NCBI GenBank assembly: GCA_017444095.1
Contig: JAFSXM010000001.1
Span: 39,011-103,010 of the forward strand
Source: Rickettsiales bacterium
GTDB lineage: Bacteria > Pseudomonadota > Alphaproteobacteria > Rickettsiales > Deianiraeaceae
Reading direction: 5' to 3'
Length of the DNA stretch: 64,000 bases
Positions 37,168-47,613 of this stretch are shown here, piece after piece; the stretch's first letter is position 1, and each line of letters begins with the position of its first letter. Under the pieces are notes generated by a model, which was given only the letters and a program-made list of their open reading frames with translations, was not told the origin of the DNA and did not search any database. The translations under genes and the position numbers were made by a program.

Positions 37168-37981
37168 ATATATCGGCAAGAATGTTATAAAAAAATACAT
37201 TAAAGCAGGAGTTGGTGTTCTTGTCATGATAGTCAAAACCATAGGTCAAGTAATAAAATATTCGTTGGCATTATTAAAAGATGCCTATACGGCAATGCCT
37301 GTTGAAAGGAGGCAGAGAACATTATCTGCGATTGTGATTTTTGTGGTATTCACCATTATTGTATTATTTAGCAAATGGTTATACACTATTGCTGTTATTA
37401 TATGTTGTGGCATTATGATATACGAAACTATTAAAATGCTTGAAAACATTAGAGAAACAAACAATAGTGCATTTTTTACTTTCAGGAAGTTCACCATCAT
37501 ATATTTAATAATCTGTGCCGTCTCCTTAATCACCATTAGAACAATTTACATACAAGGTGCTAAGATTACTTTGTGGATGTTTTTGACAGCATGGGGAACA
37601 GATTGTGGAGCATATGTCTTTGGTAGAAAATATGGTAAACTAAAACTTGCCCCAAGCATTAGCCCAAAAAAGACATATGAAGGAGCTATCTTTGGCACAA
37701 TTACAGGGTTCTGTGTGTCTATTGTTTTGTATAATATGTTTTATACCGCACAACCGTCATCGTTTTCTTTATTTAGTTTTTCTATTGTTAGCATTATTAT
37801 TACAATCTTATCACAGCTTGGAGACTTAACGGAAAGTGTTATAAAAAGACAATGTGGAGTTAAAGATAGTGGCAATCTTATCCCCGGACATGGTGGCATG
37901 TTTGATAGATTAGATAGTGTTTTGCTTATTGCCCCTTGTATATGTATAATGTTGTTCTTTAATGGCGGGGTCATATTCTAA
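37157..37981 (+). CDS. cdsA: Phosphatidate cytidylyltransferase CdsA
   Basis: CdsA makes CDP-diacylglycerol, the precursor of membrane phospholipids. It is a polytopic membrane protein with the signature YVFGRKYGKLKLAPSISPKKTYEG and the C-terminal SQLGDLTESVIKRQCGVKDSGNLIPGHGGMFDRLDS, which carry the metal-binding aspartates. An N-terminal extension of ~40 residues precedes the first helix. Confidence 0.95.
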   Translation: MANKYIGKNVIKKYIKAGVGVLVMIVKTIGQVIKYSLALLKDAYTAMPVERRQRTLSAIVIFVVFTIIVLFSKWLYTIAVIICCGIMIYETIKMLENIRETNNSAFFTFRKFTIIYLIICAVSLITIRTIYIQGAKITLWMFLTAWGTDCGAYVFGRKYGKLKLAPSISPKKTYEGAIFGTITGFCVSIVLYNMFYTAQPSSFSLFSFSIVSIIITILSQLGDLTESVIKRQCGVKDSGNLIPGHGGMFDRLDSVLLIAPCICIMLFFNGGVIF

Positions 37982-38729
37982 CTTCATTCTCAATCTTGTA
38001 GTAGTATTGTTCGCAATGTGGATTGGCGGGTTAGCTACCACAATATATGGGAGGATACCAAATGATATACCTCTTGGACCATCACATAAGCCAACATGTG
38101 ATAATTGTGGCACTGAAATCAAGTTTAAATACTTTTTCCCAATCATTGGCTACATTATTAGCAAAGGTAAATGTGTGCATTGCCATCAAAAAATTCCTCG
38201 TGTATATCTATATCTGGAAATAGCAATAACTATATTGATATTATTGATAGCTTTGCAATTCGATTTTCGCGGTGATATATTTTTTGATGAACGATTTATT
38301 ACTAAGTCAGTTTTTGGTGCTTATTTAATAACATTGTTATTTATTTATAACACACACAAACAAATTAAAGTTAGATTGATATGGATGTTGTTAACATTTA
38401 TTATTTTATATCTTGGATACAATAATTTATTGCCAAATTTTATAGATTTATTTATCAGTGTTATTGTTAGTTATACAACATTTTTCTTTGTATCAAAAAT
38501 TATACCACTGGAAAAAAATGAAAATGCAATGTGTGTAATATTGTTATCGTGTTGTGGTAAAATCATTCCAATAATATGTTTTATAGGTGCTATAATGCTT
38601 ATTTACTTACATAAAACACTGCAAAAAACTCAAATAAAAGTATTACAACAAATAATCACAAAATTATCTGCTCATCATATCATTATTGTCCCAATCGCAA
38701 TACAGATGGTGATGCTGTTTTTACATTAA
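37962..38729 (+). CDS. Prepilin-peptidase (A24) homolog without catalytic aspartates
   Basis: The N-terminal domain matches type IV prepilin peptidases: a transmembrane start, then CDNCGTEIKF..FPIIGYIISKGKCVHCHQKIPRVYLYLEI, the four-cysteine zinc-type region. The eight-helix peptidase part should carry two aspartates (in a D...PD segment and GxGDxK). Their positions read YNTHKQIKVRLIW and EKNENAM instead. Peptidase activity therefore appears lost, though methylation or scaffold roles remain possible. It overlaps cdsA by 20 bases. Confidence 0.65.
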   Translation: MAGSYSNFILNLVVVLFAMWIGGLATTIYGRIPNDIPLGPSHKPTCDNCGTEIKFKYFFPIIGYIISKGKCVHCHQKIPRVYLYLEIAITILILLIALQFDFRGDIFFDERFITKSVFGAYLITLLFIYNTHKQIKVRLIWMLLTFIILYLGYNNLLPNFIDLFISVIVSYTTFFFVSKIIPLEKNENAMCVILLSCCGKIIPIICFIGAIMLIYLHKTLQKTQIKVLQQIITKLSAHHIIIVPIAIQMVMLFLH

Positions 38730-38806
38730 CATTACAGCAAATACGATGTTTTTTTTCTAATATTGATTTTAATTTTCTTAACAACATTATAAATATGTAT
38801 GTGTAT

Positions 38807-38883
38807 GGGTATTTAGCTCAGTTGGTTAGAGCAATCGCTTCACATGCGATAGGTCGTAGGTTCGAGTCCTATAATACCCACCA
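38807..38883 (+). tRNA. tRNA-Val (CAC)
   Basis: This 77-base tRNA has a perfect GGGTATT/AATACCC acceptor stem, D-arm GCTC/GAGC, anticodon stem ATCGC/GCGAT with loop TTCACAT (anticodon CAC), and TTCGAGTC T-loop. The 3' CCA is encoded. It decodes GTG. Confidence 0.93.
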
Positions 38884-38904
38884 AGATTAAACATAAAATA
38901 ATAA

Positions 38905-40353
<1,449 letters not shown>

Positions 40354-40417
40354 CACAAGTAATATATTATAGTATCAATGTTTTGTTAATATCTTTGTAT
40401 AAAAAGATGGATAAGTG

Positions 40418-40501
40418 TGGGCGAAGTAGGATTTGAACCTACGAACTCATTACGAGGACAGATTTACAGTCTGTTGCCATTGACCGCTCGGCCATTCGCC
40501 C
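40418..40501 (-). tRNA. tRNA-Tyr (GTA)
   Basis: This class II tRNA of 84 bases has acceptor GGGCGAA/TTCGCCC, a variable arm, T-loop TTCAAAT, and anticodon GTA in an AGACTGTAAATCT context. CCA is not encoded. It is convergent with atpD. Confidence 0.93.
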
Positions 40502-40707
40502 GACATACAATGGAAAATGTTAACTTTATAAAAAGCAAATATTTTGTCGTTATTTAATCGCAAATACTAATAAATAATACTACATAAATATAATATATGT
40601 TTATGTAGATGCCATAATTATAAATAAAATTTGTTAAACATTGTATGCATAACAAATAGTATAATTTTTTATAAAAGCAAGGTGGATATCTCTTTAATAA
40701 AAAAAAT

Positions 40708-40738
40708 TTGTTGTATAACTTTTTTTTATTATTATAAT
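40708..40738 (+). promoter_or_regulatory. Shared upstream element with T8 tract
   Basis: TTGTTGTATAAC, eight T and ATTATT match the element at 17331-17360, but with four fewer T. A TATAAT at 40733-40738 lies 19 bases after TTGTTG. The start codon of the frameshifted paralog is at 40752. Confidence 0.5.
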
Positions 40739-40751
40739 TTTGTAAAGCTTT

Positions 40752-41619
40752 ATGGATGATAATTCTCTAAATAATATACCTGACAATCTTCCTGCACCAC
40801 AGGAACCTGGTGATTTGTTAAAACACATAAAAAAACTGTTACAAGGCCACCAAAAGAAAAAAAAACGACAAACCAGACCATAAAGTATGGGAAGAAATCA
40901 AGAAATATACACAGCAATTACAATATAGCACTTCAGATTCTGAAGACAGATTTTTATACGACTTGATTACCAAGAAGATCCGCATAGATAAAGATAACCA
41001 AACAACCAACATAGCAGCAAATGCGCATGACGAGTATGTTAAAACATGTCTAATTGGTACAGGATTGATAGCAGCATCCGCAATAGGATTCACAGCAACT
41101 GCTTTATGTGTTCCAAATATGATCGCCACACTTGGTCATAGCTGTACAGGATCTGTAGTGACGGCATCAGGACTCTGTAGTTATGCGGGTTGTGTTGGAG
41201 GTGGCGGTTATATAGGGAAGCATGCATCACCCATTAAAAACAACAATGTAAAATTTAAGGAAACAATATTATCACTAACAGCACAGTTCGAAGAGAAGAA
41301 AAAAGATAATAAACAATGGAACATACATCAGACAGACACATTCCTCAAAAAATGTAGAAACTTGCAGAATAATCTATCATATCTCGCCCAAAATATTACA
41401 CTATCACCAAGTAGCGCCATCGAAGTTTTATCCTATATGATACAGATTCGAGGCTTACTCAAGCAGGTCAAAGAGCAAGAAAAACTACCGCCATCAGCAA
41501 TAGACACTAACTACTACAGCAAAAGTATCAAAGAAAATAACAATAATACCTCTTCAAATAACCTATATCATAGCAATAATCAAAATCAAAATCAAAATCT
41601 ATCCAACAATAATCAATAA
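40752..41619 (+). CDS. Membrane protein with Asn-rich tail, paralog 2, frameshift in an A9 run
   Basis: The first ~38 codons from ATG 40752 (MDDNSLNNIPDNLPAPQEPGD..) end at a stop, but the +1-shifted frame continues as DKPDHKVWEEIKKYTQQLQY.. directly into the open frame up to 41619. The shift falls in nine A at 40857-40865; with eight A the gene reads through to ~289 residues. The protein then has the same plan as the gene at 17366: polar N-domain, YVKTCLIGTG junction, Gly/Ala/Cys-rich hydrophobic part, helical domain, Asn-rich tail (NNNNTSSNN..). It could be mutated, phase-variable, slippage-expressed or a read error. Confidence 0.6.
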
Positions 41620-41673
41620 CAACAAACATATTCATTGTTTTTTATTTACTGTAATCACCACTAATAAACAAGT

Positions 41674-42543
41674 ATGATTGATATAATACAGGATCGTATA
41701 GAAGATATTTTATCACTATTAGAAAATGTAGGTTATTTTTTAATCAACGAAAGAAACAAACATCAATATCAAACCTATCTTAAAGATGATAAAAGCTTGT
41801 TAACAGATTTAGATATTGCTTCTGATTTACTCATTAAGGATGGTTTAAAAAGTTTATTTGGAAATATTGCTATCTTATCAGAAGAAAATGATGTAAATGA
41901 TAATATAAATATTGCCAAAGCTGGAAAATGTTTTTTTTTGTTAGACCCGCTGGATGGCACAAAATCTTTTACCAATGATGGTGATTTTACAATTAACCTT
42001 GCATTTTGTCTTAACAACAAACCAACATTAAGCTTTATACATAGTCCAACACAAAAAACAATGCTTTTTGGGAATGCAAGCAAGGCTTTCATTAGAACCA
42101 ATGGGGTTGTAAAAAAACTAATGAAAATTAAAAAAAACAACATCACCACAACTAACATCTCAACCAACATCACACACCATCAAGAAAGTATTAACATTAC
42201 TTGTGGTAGTGGTTTTTATAATCGTTACCATAGAGATATGATGTCATTTTTACAACAAAAACAATATAATATTAACACAGAAAATATCATTGTTTCGCCG
42301 GCGATGAATAAACTTTTTGAATTCGTACATCATAATTGTGATGCCTTAATATCATCCAATGTATGCAAAGATTGGGATGTGTTGCCAGCTATACCACTTT
42401 TGGAAGCAATAGGGGCAAAATATCTTGTTTCATACGACCAAGTTTTTGCCAATGAAAATTTTAATCAACCAAGGTTTTGTGTGGCAAAAAATGATGTTAT
42501 ATTAGAAGATTTACAATCCTTTCTTACTCAAAATCAACTTTAA
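41674..42543 (+). CDS. cysQ: 3'(2'),5'-bisphosphate nucleotidase, CysQ/inositol-phosphatase family
   Basis: The enzyme removes 3'-phosphate from PAP or related substrates using magnesium. Metal-binding motifs are intact: SLLTDLDIASD, the glutamate in ILSEEN, LLDPLDGTKSF, and CKDWDVLPAIPLL. These mark the inositol monophosphatase superfamily; the CysQ call rests on overall pattern, so SuhB-like or other substrates cannot be excluded. It is 289 residues long. Confidence 0.8.
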   Translation: MIDIIQDRIEDILSLLENVGYFLINERNKHQYQTYLKDDKSLLTDLDIASDLLIKDGLKSLFGNIAILSEENDVNDNINIAKAGKCFFLLDPLDGTKSFTNDGDFTINLAFCLNNKPTLSFIHSPTQKTMLFGNASKAFIRTNGVVKKLMKIKKNNITTTNISTNITHHQESINITCGSGFYNRYHRDMMSFLQQKQYNINTENIIVSPAMNKLFEFVHHNCDALISSNVCKDWDVLPAIPLLEAIGAKYLVSYDQVFANENFNQPRFCVAKNDVILEDLQSFLTQNQL

Positions 42544-42651
42544 TTGCCATCAACAACTCATCACGATGCTATTGCATCATAGTATTCACTATAAATCTTG
42601 AATTTTATAAACATTTTCTAAATCTATTATTAGAGAAGTTTTTAATGTTGT

Positions 42652-43350
42652 ATGTCTATGGGCTTTACGAAAAAAATGCCAAGTTTTGGTTCAAATACAT
42701 CTACTACTGCTAAAAATAACGATACTAAACAAAAAATCAATCAAAACATCAGCACTCCAGATAATGTTGACGATATACAACGGCAAAATGTTGATACACC
42801 AGACAATATAAATGTGCAAGTTGATGATGCCAAAACCGATAATGATGTCAAACCGGAAGAGATAAATGAATTACAAGACACTATCGCTACATTAAAACAA
42901 CATATACAAGAACTTACGGAGAAAAATAAAACATTGGAAACAAAACTTATTTACTTAGCATCCGAATATGATAATACTAAAAAACGAAGTGCAAAAGAGC
43001 TTGAAGATGCACATAAATTTGCCATCGCGAAATTTGCTAATGAGGCTGTAAAAATATTTGATGTGTTAATTACAGCCATTGATAACACAAAAGAAGAACA
43101 AAACGATAAAGCATTTTATGATGGAGTAAGGATGACAATTGGAGAGTTTAACTCTTTGTTTACAAAATTGAATATTGAAAAAATTGACCCCAAAGAAGGT
43201 GAAATGTTTGACCATAATTTACACGAAGCCATATCAAGAGTTCCAAGTGAATTAGATGTCGGAGCGATTGTCAAAGTAATTAGATGTGGATATTCGTTAC
43301 ACGGCAGACTGTTAAGACCGGCGATGGTTGTAGTTAGTGCTGGAAAATAA
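42652..43350 (+). CDS. grpE: Nucleotide exchange factor GrpE
   Basis: GrpE releases ADP from DnaK. A long helix (TLKQHIQELTEKNKTLETKLIYLASEYDNTKKRSAKELEDAHKFAIAKFANE) and the C-terminal beta-domain (IDPKEGEMFDHNLHEAISRV and GYSLHGRLLRPAMVVVS) are visible. The first ~80 residues are a low-complexity Asn- and Asp-rich extension. Confidence 0.95.
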   Translation: MSMGFTKKMPSFGSNTSTTAKNNDTKQKINQNISTPDNVDDIQRQNVDTPDNINVQVDDAKTDNDVKPEEINELQDTIATLKQHIQELTEKNKTLETKLIYLASEYDNTKKRSAKELEDAHKFAIAKFANEAVKIFDVLITAIDNTKEEQNDKAFYDGVRMTIGEFNSLFTKLNIEKIDPKEGEMFDHNLHEAISRVPSELDVGAIVKVIRCGYSLHGRLLRPAMVVVSAGK

Positions 43351-43384
43351 CACACATACTTTACACCAATGAAATTACATCAAT

Positions 43385-43400
43385 TGTTCCACGTGGAACA
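43385..43400. promoter_or_regulatory. parS site 1
   Basis: TGTTCCACGTGGAACA is a perfect 16-base palindrome, extended to 20 bases by flanking AT/AT. It matches the ParB-binding parS consensus seen across bacteria, and the GTTCCACGTGGAAC version is common in proteobacteria. Confidence 0.85.
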
Positions 43401-43431
43401 ATATTTGCACAATGTTGATTGATATCAAGAA

Positions 43432-43447
43432 TGTTCCACGTGGAACA
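43432..43447. promoter_or_regulatory. parS site 2
   Basis: This is a second identical TGTTCCACGTGGAACA, starting 47 bases after the first, in the grpE to glycosylase gap. Confidence 0.85.
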
Positions 43448-43508
43448 ATATTTTATATCTTGTGTTTTAGCATTTTAAATATTATCCCACGATATACTGT
43501 AATAGTAT

Positions 43509-44183
43509 ATGCCTCAAATATCTAACACACAAAATAGTGCTGTGAATGTTTTTAGACTCACAGATATAGACATTTGCGATAATAGAGTGCAATATGTTAT
43601 CTCAAAAGATGCCATATTGGCAAATTATATTCGTCAAAAAAAGTGTATAGAATATTATCTATCAAATAACTTCAATAGTTTGTTTGTTTATACCATTATC
43701 GGGCAACTGATTGCAACAAAAGTAGCAAATAGTATTTTTGCAAAATTTTCACAGATGTGCGAAAATGATTTTTCACCTAACAAAATTTTACAATTTTCAC
43801 AAGAACATTTACGACAACTTGGTATGACCTATAAAAAGGCAAGCTACATATTAGAGTTTATGCAAATATTAAACAATCAACCAAAGTATCTTGATAAGAT
43901 TGCACAATTGCCAGATGAATTGGCAATCAAAGAATTAACAACATTGCACGGAATAGGAAAATGGACGGCAAAAATGATGTTAATGTTTTATTTTGATAGA
44001 CCAAACATCGTCCCTGTTGAAGACTTGGCTTTTGTCAAAGGCTATAACCACCTCTACAATACAAACCAAACACCAGCACAAATCGCCAAACATTTTAAAA
44101 AATTTGAACCATATATGTCAATAGCCTCACGATATATTTATGCTTATGCAGATGATATATTCGGTAATGTGCCAAAGTTATAA
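43509..44183 (+). CDS. AlkA-type 3-methyladenine DNA glycosylase
   Basis: The HhH-GPD fold is visible: LTTLHGIGKWTAKMMLMF is the helix-hairpin-helix, and PVEDLAFVKGY holds the catalytic aspartate of AlkA-like enzymes. No FeS cysteines are present, which separates it from Nth/MutY. It removes alkylated bases from DNA. At 224 residues it is compact and lacks the N-terminal domain of E. coli AlkA. It is flanked by parS sites on both sides. Confidence 0.8.
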   Translation: MPQISNTQNSAVNVFRLTDIDICDNRVQYVISKDAILANYIRQKKCIEYYLSNNFNSLFVYTIIGQLIATKVANSIFAKFSQMCENDFSPNKILQFSQEHLRQLGMTYKKASYILEFMQILNNQPKYLDKIAQLPDELAIKELTTLHGIGKWTAKMMLMFYFDRPNIVPVEDLAFVKGYNHLYNTNQTPAQIAKHFKKFEPYMSIASRYIYAYADDIFGNVPKL

Positions 44184-44235
44184 TAGTGTCAGTTTGGTAT
44201 CATATTGCGATCATCAGGAGAGTAGGTCGTTGTCA

Positions 44236-44251
44236 TGTTCCACGTGGAACA
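44236..44251. promoter_or_regulatory. parS site 3
   Basis: This is a third identical TGTTCCACGTGGAACA, in the gap between the convergent glycosylase and holC genes. Confidence 0.85.
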
Positions 44252-44275
44252 TTTAAGATAATGTAAGTAAATATA

Positions 44276-44800
44276 TCAATAATATAACACCTTGCCAGTT
44301 TTATTATCAAACCAAAACTGACCTTTTTGCCACCTACCATTTGTCTTTTTATAAACATCAATTTGAGCCAAAGGAAAAATATTTTTTATGTCATCAACAA
44401 TATTGTCATATGTGATATAAATAATGTCTTTTTCAATTTCACAATCTTCATTCATATTATCAACATTTGCCAATGCTGTTGATAATGTTTTTATATCTTC
44501 CAAGCTCAATACACAAAGCACATCTCGATTAACAATATCAACAGCATCATCTGTCAATAAAACAGGCTGAATATCGTTCTCTTTTGTGTTAATATCTTGC
44601 TCTGCTTGGTGAGTAGCAACATTGTGTGGCAGAAAAGCATGTGTTGAAAAAGTCCATAAACCTTTATCTATATCGTTCATATTGTCTTTTCCGCACAATA
44701 TACCAATTTTTTTTCCAGATAAACATAGTTTATCAAGTAAAACACCTAAATTATAAATAACTTTCTCGTGCTTTTCAATTTGATAAACCACCACCCGCAT
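44276..44800 (-). CDS. holC: DNA polymerase III chi subunit
   Basis: Chi links the clamp loader to SSB. The family pattern is visible: an N-terminal strand-helix (VVVYQIEKHEKVIYNLGVLLDKLCLSGKKIGILC), DKGLWTFSTHAFLPHNVATHQ, QPVLLTDD, and a C-terminal VYKKTNGRWQKG. It is 174 residues, slightly longer than E. coli chi because of an Asp- and Asn-rich insert in the second half. Confidence 0.85.
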   Translation of the reverse strand: MRVVVYQIEKHEKVIYNLGVLLDKLCLSGKKIGILCGKDNMNDIDKGLWTFSTHAFLPHNVATHQAEQDINTKENDIQPVLLTDDAVDIVNRDVLCVLSLEDIKTLSTALANVDNMNEDCEIEKDIIYITYDNIVDDIKNIFPLAQIDVYKKTNGRWQKGQFWFDNKTGKVLYY

Positions 44801-44868
44801 AAACTATACTAACTAAAATTAGCTCTGCAAAATAAAACACAAGACATTACCTATATCTTTTATTACAT

Positions 44869-46737
44869 TCACCATCCAACAATTGGCAAAAATTTCATTG
44901 CCGTTTCGTGCAAGATACCTAAGTCCTGCAATACAGCATAATATGTAATTTTACATAAACATGCATAATATCTACGAAAGTCATCGTCGGACACAGGTAC
45001 AAGTCCCCCATGTGCTATGGCGTTACGAATCTTTGCCATATCTTTCGCGATCGTGTTTATTTTGTCGTCTATATTGTTTATAAACTCGTCTAAATCTTTC
45101 TCCCGTGTGTCCCAAGTCTTATAGAACATCCCCTCACAACACTCCTTACATAGCTCTTTTTGTATATCCTTTTTTTGGTTTGATAGTGTTTTACTTGGCT
45201 GACATTTCAATAACACCTTCAAGCCAAATTCGATCCTTTCTCCATCTGTTTTATTCTTACCACCCTCCTTACAATATCCATCTATTTTACTAAAATTTTC
45301 ATCAATATAATCCAACAAACATTGGTATAAATTCATAAAAGACTGCTCTTTATGTGTTTCTTGCAAAGTCAAAGCTCTATAAAACAGCATACAACTTTTT
45401 CGAACATCAACATTGGCGAAAAAATTCTCAAACACTATTGCTAAGTCATAACGCGGATAACTACTGCCTGATTCTTTTTCTTCTTCTTCTTTAACATCAT
45501 CCAATTTTGGCAATGGATGACCAAGTAGACGTGTTGCTTCCCGTTCATGTTTAATATCATTACTTTTAATTAAAAATTCCGGCGATAAGACATTAAACGT
45601 ATCTTTGCAAGACTGATCTTTTAATTGATATTCAAAGCCAACCATTTCCGCGCTCGCAACATGAAATGTTAACACAGAATATAAAGCAAAACACATCTTG
45701 GCAATTCTTGTAGTATCTTCATACGTTTGTTTGCATATTTTACCGTTTTTATCTTTAAAAACACAACGCATAACAAGATAATTATGAATCAGAAAATTGT
45801 GATTAAAATATGATTTTCTATAATTTTCATTATATGAATAAAAGATTATGTCCATATCAACCCAGTTTTTGCCGTTTTTCTCATCAGGAGCAACCTTAAT
45901 GTCTTTGACTTGTAAATATGTATTAGCTAATACTTCTTTCTTTTTAGTCTCGTTGTCCTCGTGGATACAATTAGCACAGTTTTTCTCTATATTGACATAA
46001 CCAAAATATTGTTGTGTCATATTATAAATACTACCTGAATGATCGTTTGCCAACCAATAATGCATATACGACATATTAACAATTTTAACACCAGTACACA
46101 TTTGCTTGTCATTAGGACAACAGACCTTGTTGTTTGTCAAAGCATAATGCAGTTTCCACACATCCAACAGCAAATTCGCACATGAGGTATCTTGCCAATC
46201 AATACTATGTCCTTTGACATAAAAGTAATATTCTTTACAGGTCTCATTGTTATCACTTGGTAACCTCATCACGCCATAAATATCGCCAACATCGCGATGT
46301 TTTTCACGATAGTTGTGCACAAATGTATTCATCAGTTTTGCAGGATTAATCATTGCTTCCAACATAACAGCAGATTGATGACTAAGTTTTTTCACAGCAT
46401 CATAGTTTATATTACGCCACCTCCTCATTACGACGATGATGCTTGTGAAAGCGTCTTTAATGCGATAGTAATTGTCTATCCACATGTCGTTATAATATTC
46501 GTCAGGCAAAAAACCATTATGATCTTGAAAAACACACAAATCATATTCATCGCCAATTTTACCACTATACCTTGTAGATTTAACAAACTTTCCCCTAAAA
46601 GCATGAGGTGGAACATACGGGACAGAACTGAAATCCAACTTTATATCTCCAATTTGAGTTATAAACACATCTGCCCTTAACAACTCTTCACTTGTCAAAA
46701 TATAATCATCCACCAGCTCTTCATTAGTTAATCGCAT
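44869..46737 (-). CDS. Large HEPN-domain protein, ApeA-like
   Basis: The last ~200 residues form a helical domain (VFENFFANVDVRKSCMLFYRALTLQE... LYQCLLDYIDENFS) ending with AKIRNAIAHGG near residue 570. This contains R-N-x3-H, the HEPN RNase motif. The ~400-residue N-terminal part is beta-rich with Cys-pairs (CANCIHED, CCPND) and resembles the ApeA arrangement, in which an N-terminal domain precedes a HEPN domain and provides anti-phage defence. The ApeA link is inferred from layout and the HEPN motif; the N-terminal match is weak. Confidence 0.6.
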   Translation of the reverse strand: MRLTNEELVDDYILTSEELLRADVFITQIGDIKLDFSSVPYVPPHAFRGKFVKSTRYSGKIGDEYDLCVFQDHNGFLPDEYYNDMWIDNYYRIKDAFTSIIVVMRRWRNINYDAVKKLSHQSAVMLEAMINPAKLMNTFVHNYREKHRDVGDIYGVMRLPSDNNETCKEYYFYVKGHSIDWQDTSCANLLLDVWKLHYALTNNKVCCPNDKQMCTGVKIVNMSYMHYWLANDHSGSIYNMTQQYFGYVNIEKNCANCIHEDNETKKKEVLANTYLQVKDIKVAPDEKNGKNWVDMDIIFYSYNENYRKSYFNHNFLIHNYLVMRCVFKDKNGKICKQTYEDTTRIAKMCFALYSVLTFHVASAEMVGFEYQLKDQSCKDTFNVLSPEFLIKSNDIKHEREATRLLGHPLPKLDDVKEEEEKESGSSYPRYDLAIVFENFFANVDVRKSCMLFYRALTLQETHKEQSFMNLYQCLLDYIDENFSKIDGYCKEGGKNKTDGERIEFGLKVLLKCQPSKTLSNQKKDIQKELCKECCEGMFYKTWDTREKDLDEFINNIDDKINTIAKDMAKIRNAIAHGGLVPVSDDDFRRYYACLCKITYYAVLQDLGILHETAMKFLPIVGW

Positions 46738-46817
46738 AATATCAACCAATCATTATATTTGTTATTTACAATTATTTTCTCGTCTTCCAATTTTATGCAG
46801 TTTATTAATAATTAGCT

Positions 46818-47564
46818 ATGAAAAATGTAGTCATCACCGGTGGAACCAAAGGAATAGGTAAAGCTACAGCAATATTGTTTGCTGAAAATGGTTATAGAGT
46901 AATTGCAACAACCAGAAATGGCAGCCAAAAAGAAGCATTGGAAAAAGATTTTAAACAAAATCATAATGTTGATATAGTTGTCGAGCAGTTAGATGTTTGT
47001 AATGAAGAGGATGTAAAAAATTTAATGCATAATGTAGTAGAAAAATACGGCAAGCTTGATTGTGTCGTCAACAATGCAGGTATTATGATAGAGAATGTTT
47101 TGCTACATTTATCCAGTACAGAGGCTTTTAGAAAAATAATCGAAACCGATGTTTTGGGTGTTTATTATGGAATGAAGTATGCAATTACTGAAATGTTAAA
47201 AACAGGTGGTGGCTCGATAGTTAATGTTGCATCAGCCGCCGGCTTAATCGGTTCTAAGTTGGCAGGACAATATGGTACCGCCAAACATGCAGTTGTTGGG
47301 TTAACAAAATGTGGAGCATTGGATTATGCCGAAAACAACATTAGGATAAATGCTGTTGCACCGGGGGCAATAAAGACAGAAATTTTTGAAGAAGCTTTTA
47401 AAAGAGGGGCTTACACGGAAGAAAGTTTGGCATCAACACACCCAATGAAAAGAATGGGGTTGCCTATTGAAGTTGCAAGGTCTATTCTATTTTTAGCAGA
47501 TGATAAAAACAGCTTTACAACAGGCACAATTTTGAGTGTTGATGGAGGATATATCGTGCCATAA
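46818..47564 (+). CDS. Short-chain dehydrogenase/reductase (FabG-like)
   Basis: The NAD(P)-binding TGGTKGIGKA, NNAG, and catalytic Ser/Tyr-x3-Lys (NVASAAG then YGTAKHA) motifs are intact, followed by INAVAPGAIKTE and FTTGTILSVDGGY. At 248 residues it is a classical SDR. It could be a FabG-type ketoacyl reductase or a sugar or alcohol dehydrogenase; no fatty-acid genes are adjacent. Confidence 0.9.
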   Translation: MKNVVITGGTKGIGKATAILFAENGYRVIATTRNGSQKEALEKDFKQNHNVDIVVEQLDVCNEEDVKNLMHNVVEKYGKLDCVVNNAGIMIENVLLHLSSTEAFRKIIETDVLGVYYGMKYAITEMLKTGGGSIVNVASAAGLIGSKLAGQYGTAKHAVVGLTKCGALDYAENNIRINAVAPGAIKTEIFEEAFKRGAYTEESLASTHPMKRMGLPIEVARSILFLADDKNSFTTGTILSVDGGYIVP

Positions 47565-47613
47565 ACAACACATATATTATTGCGGTCTTTGTTTAAGATA
47601 TAATAAAAAAACA

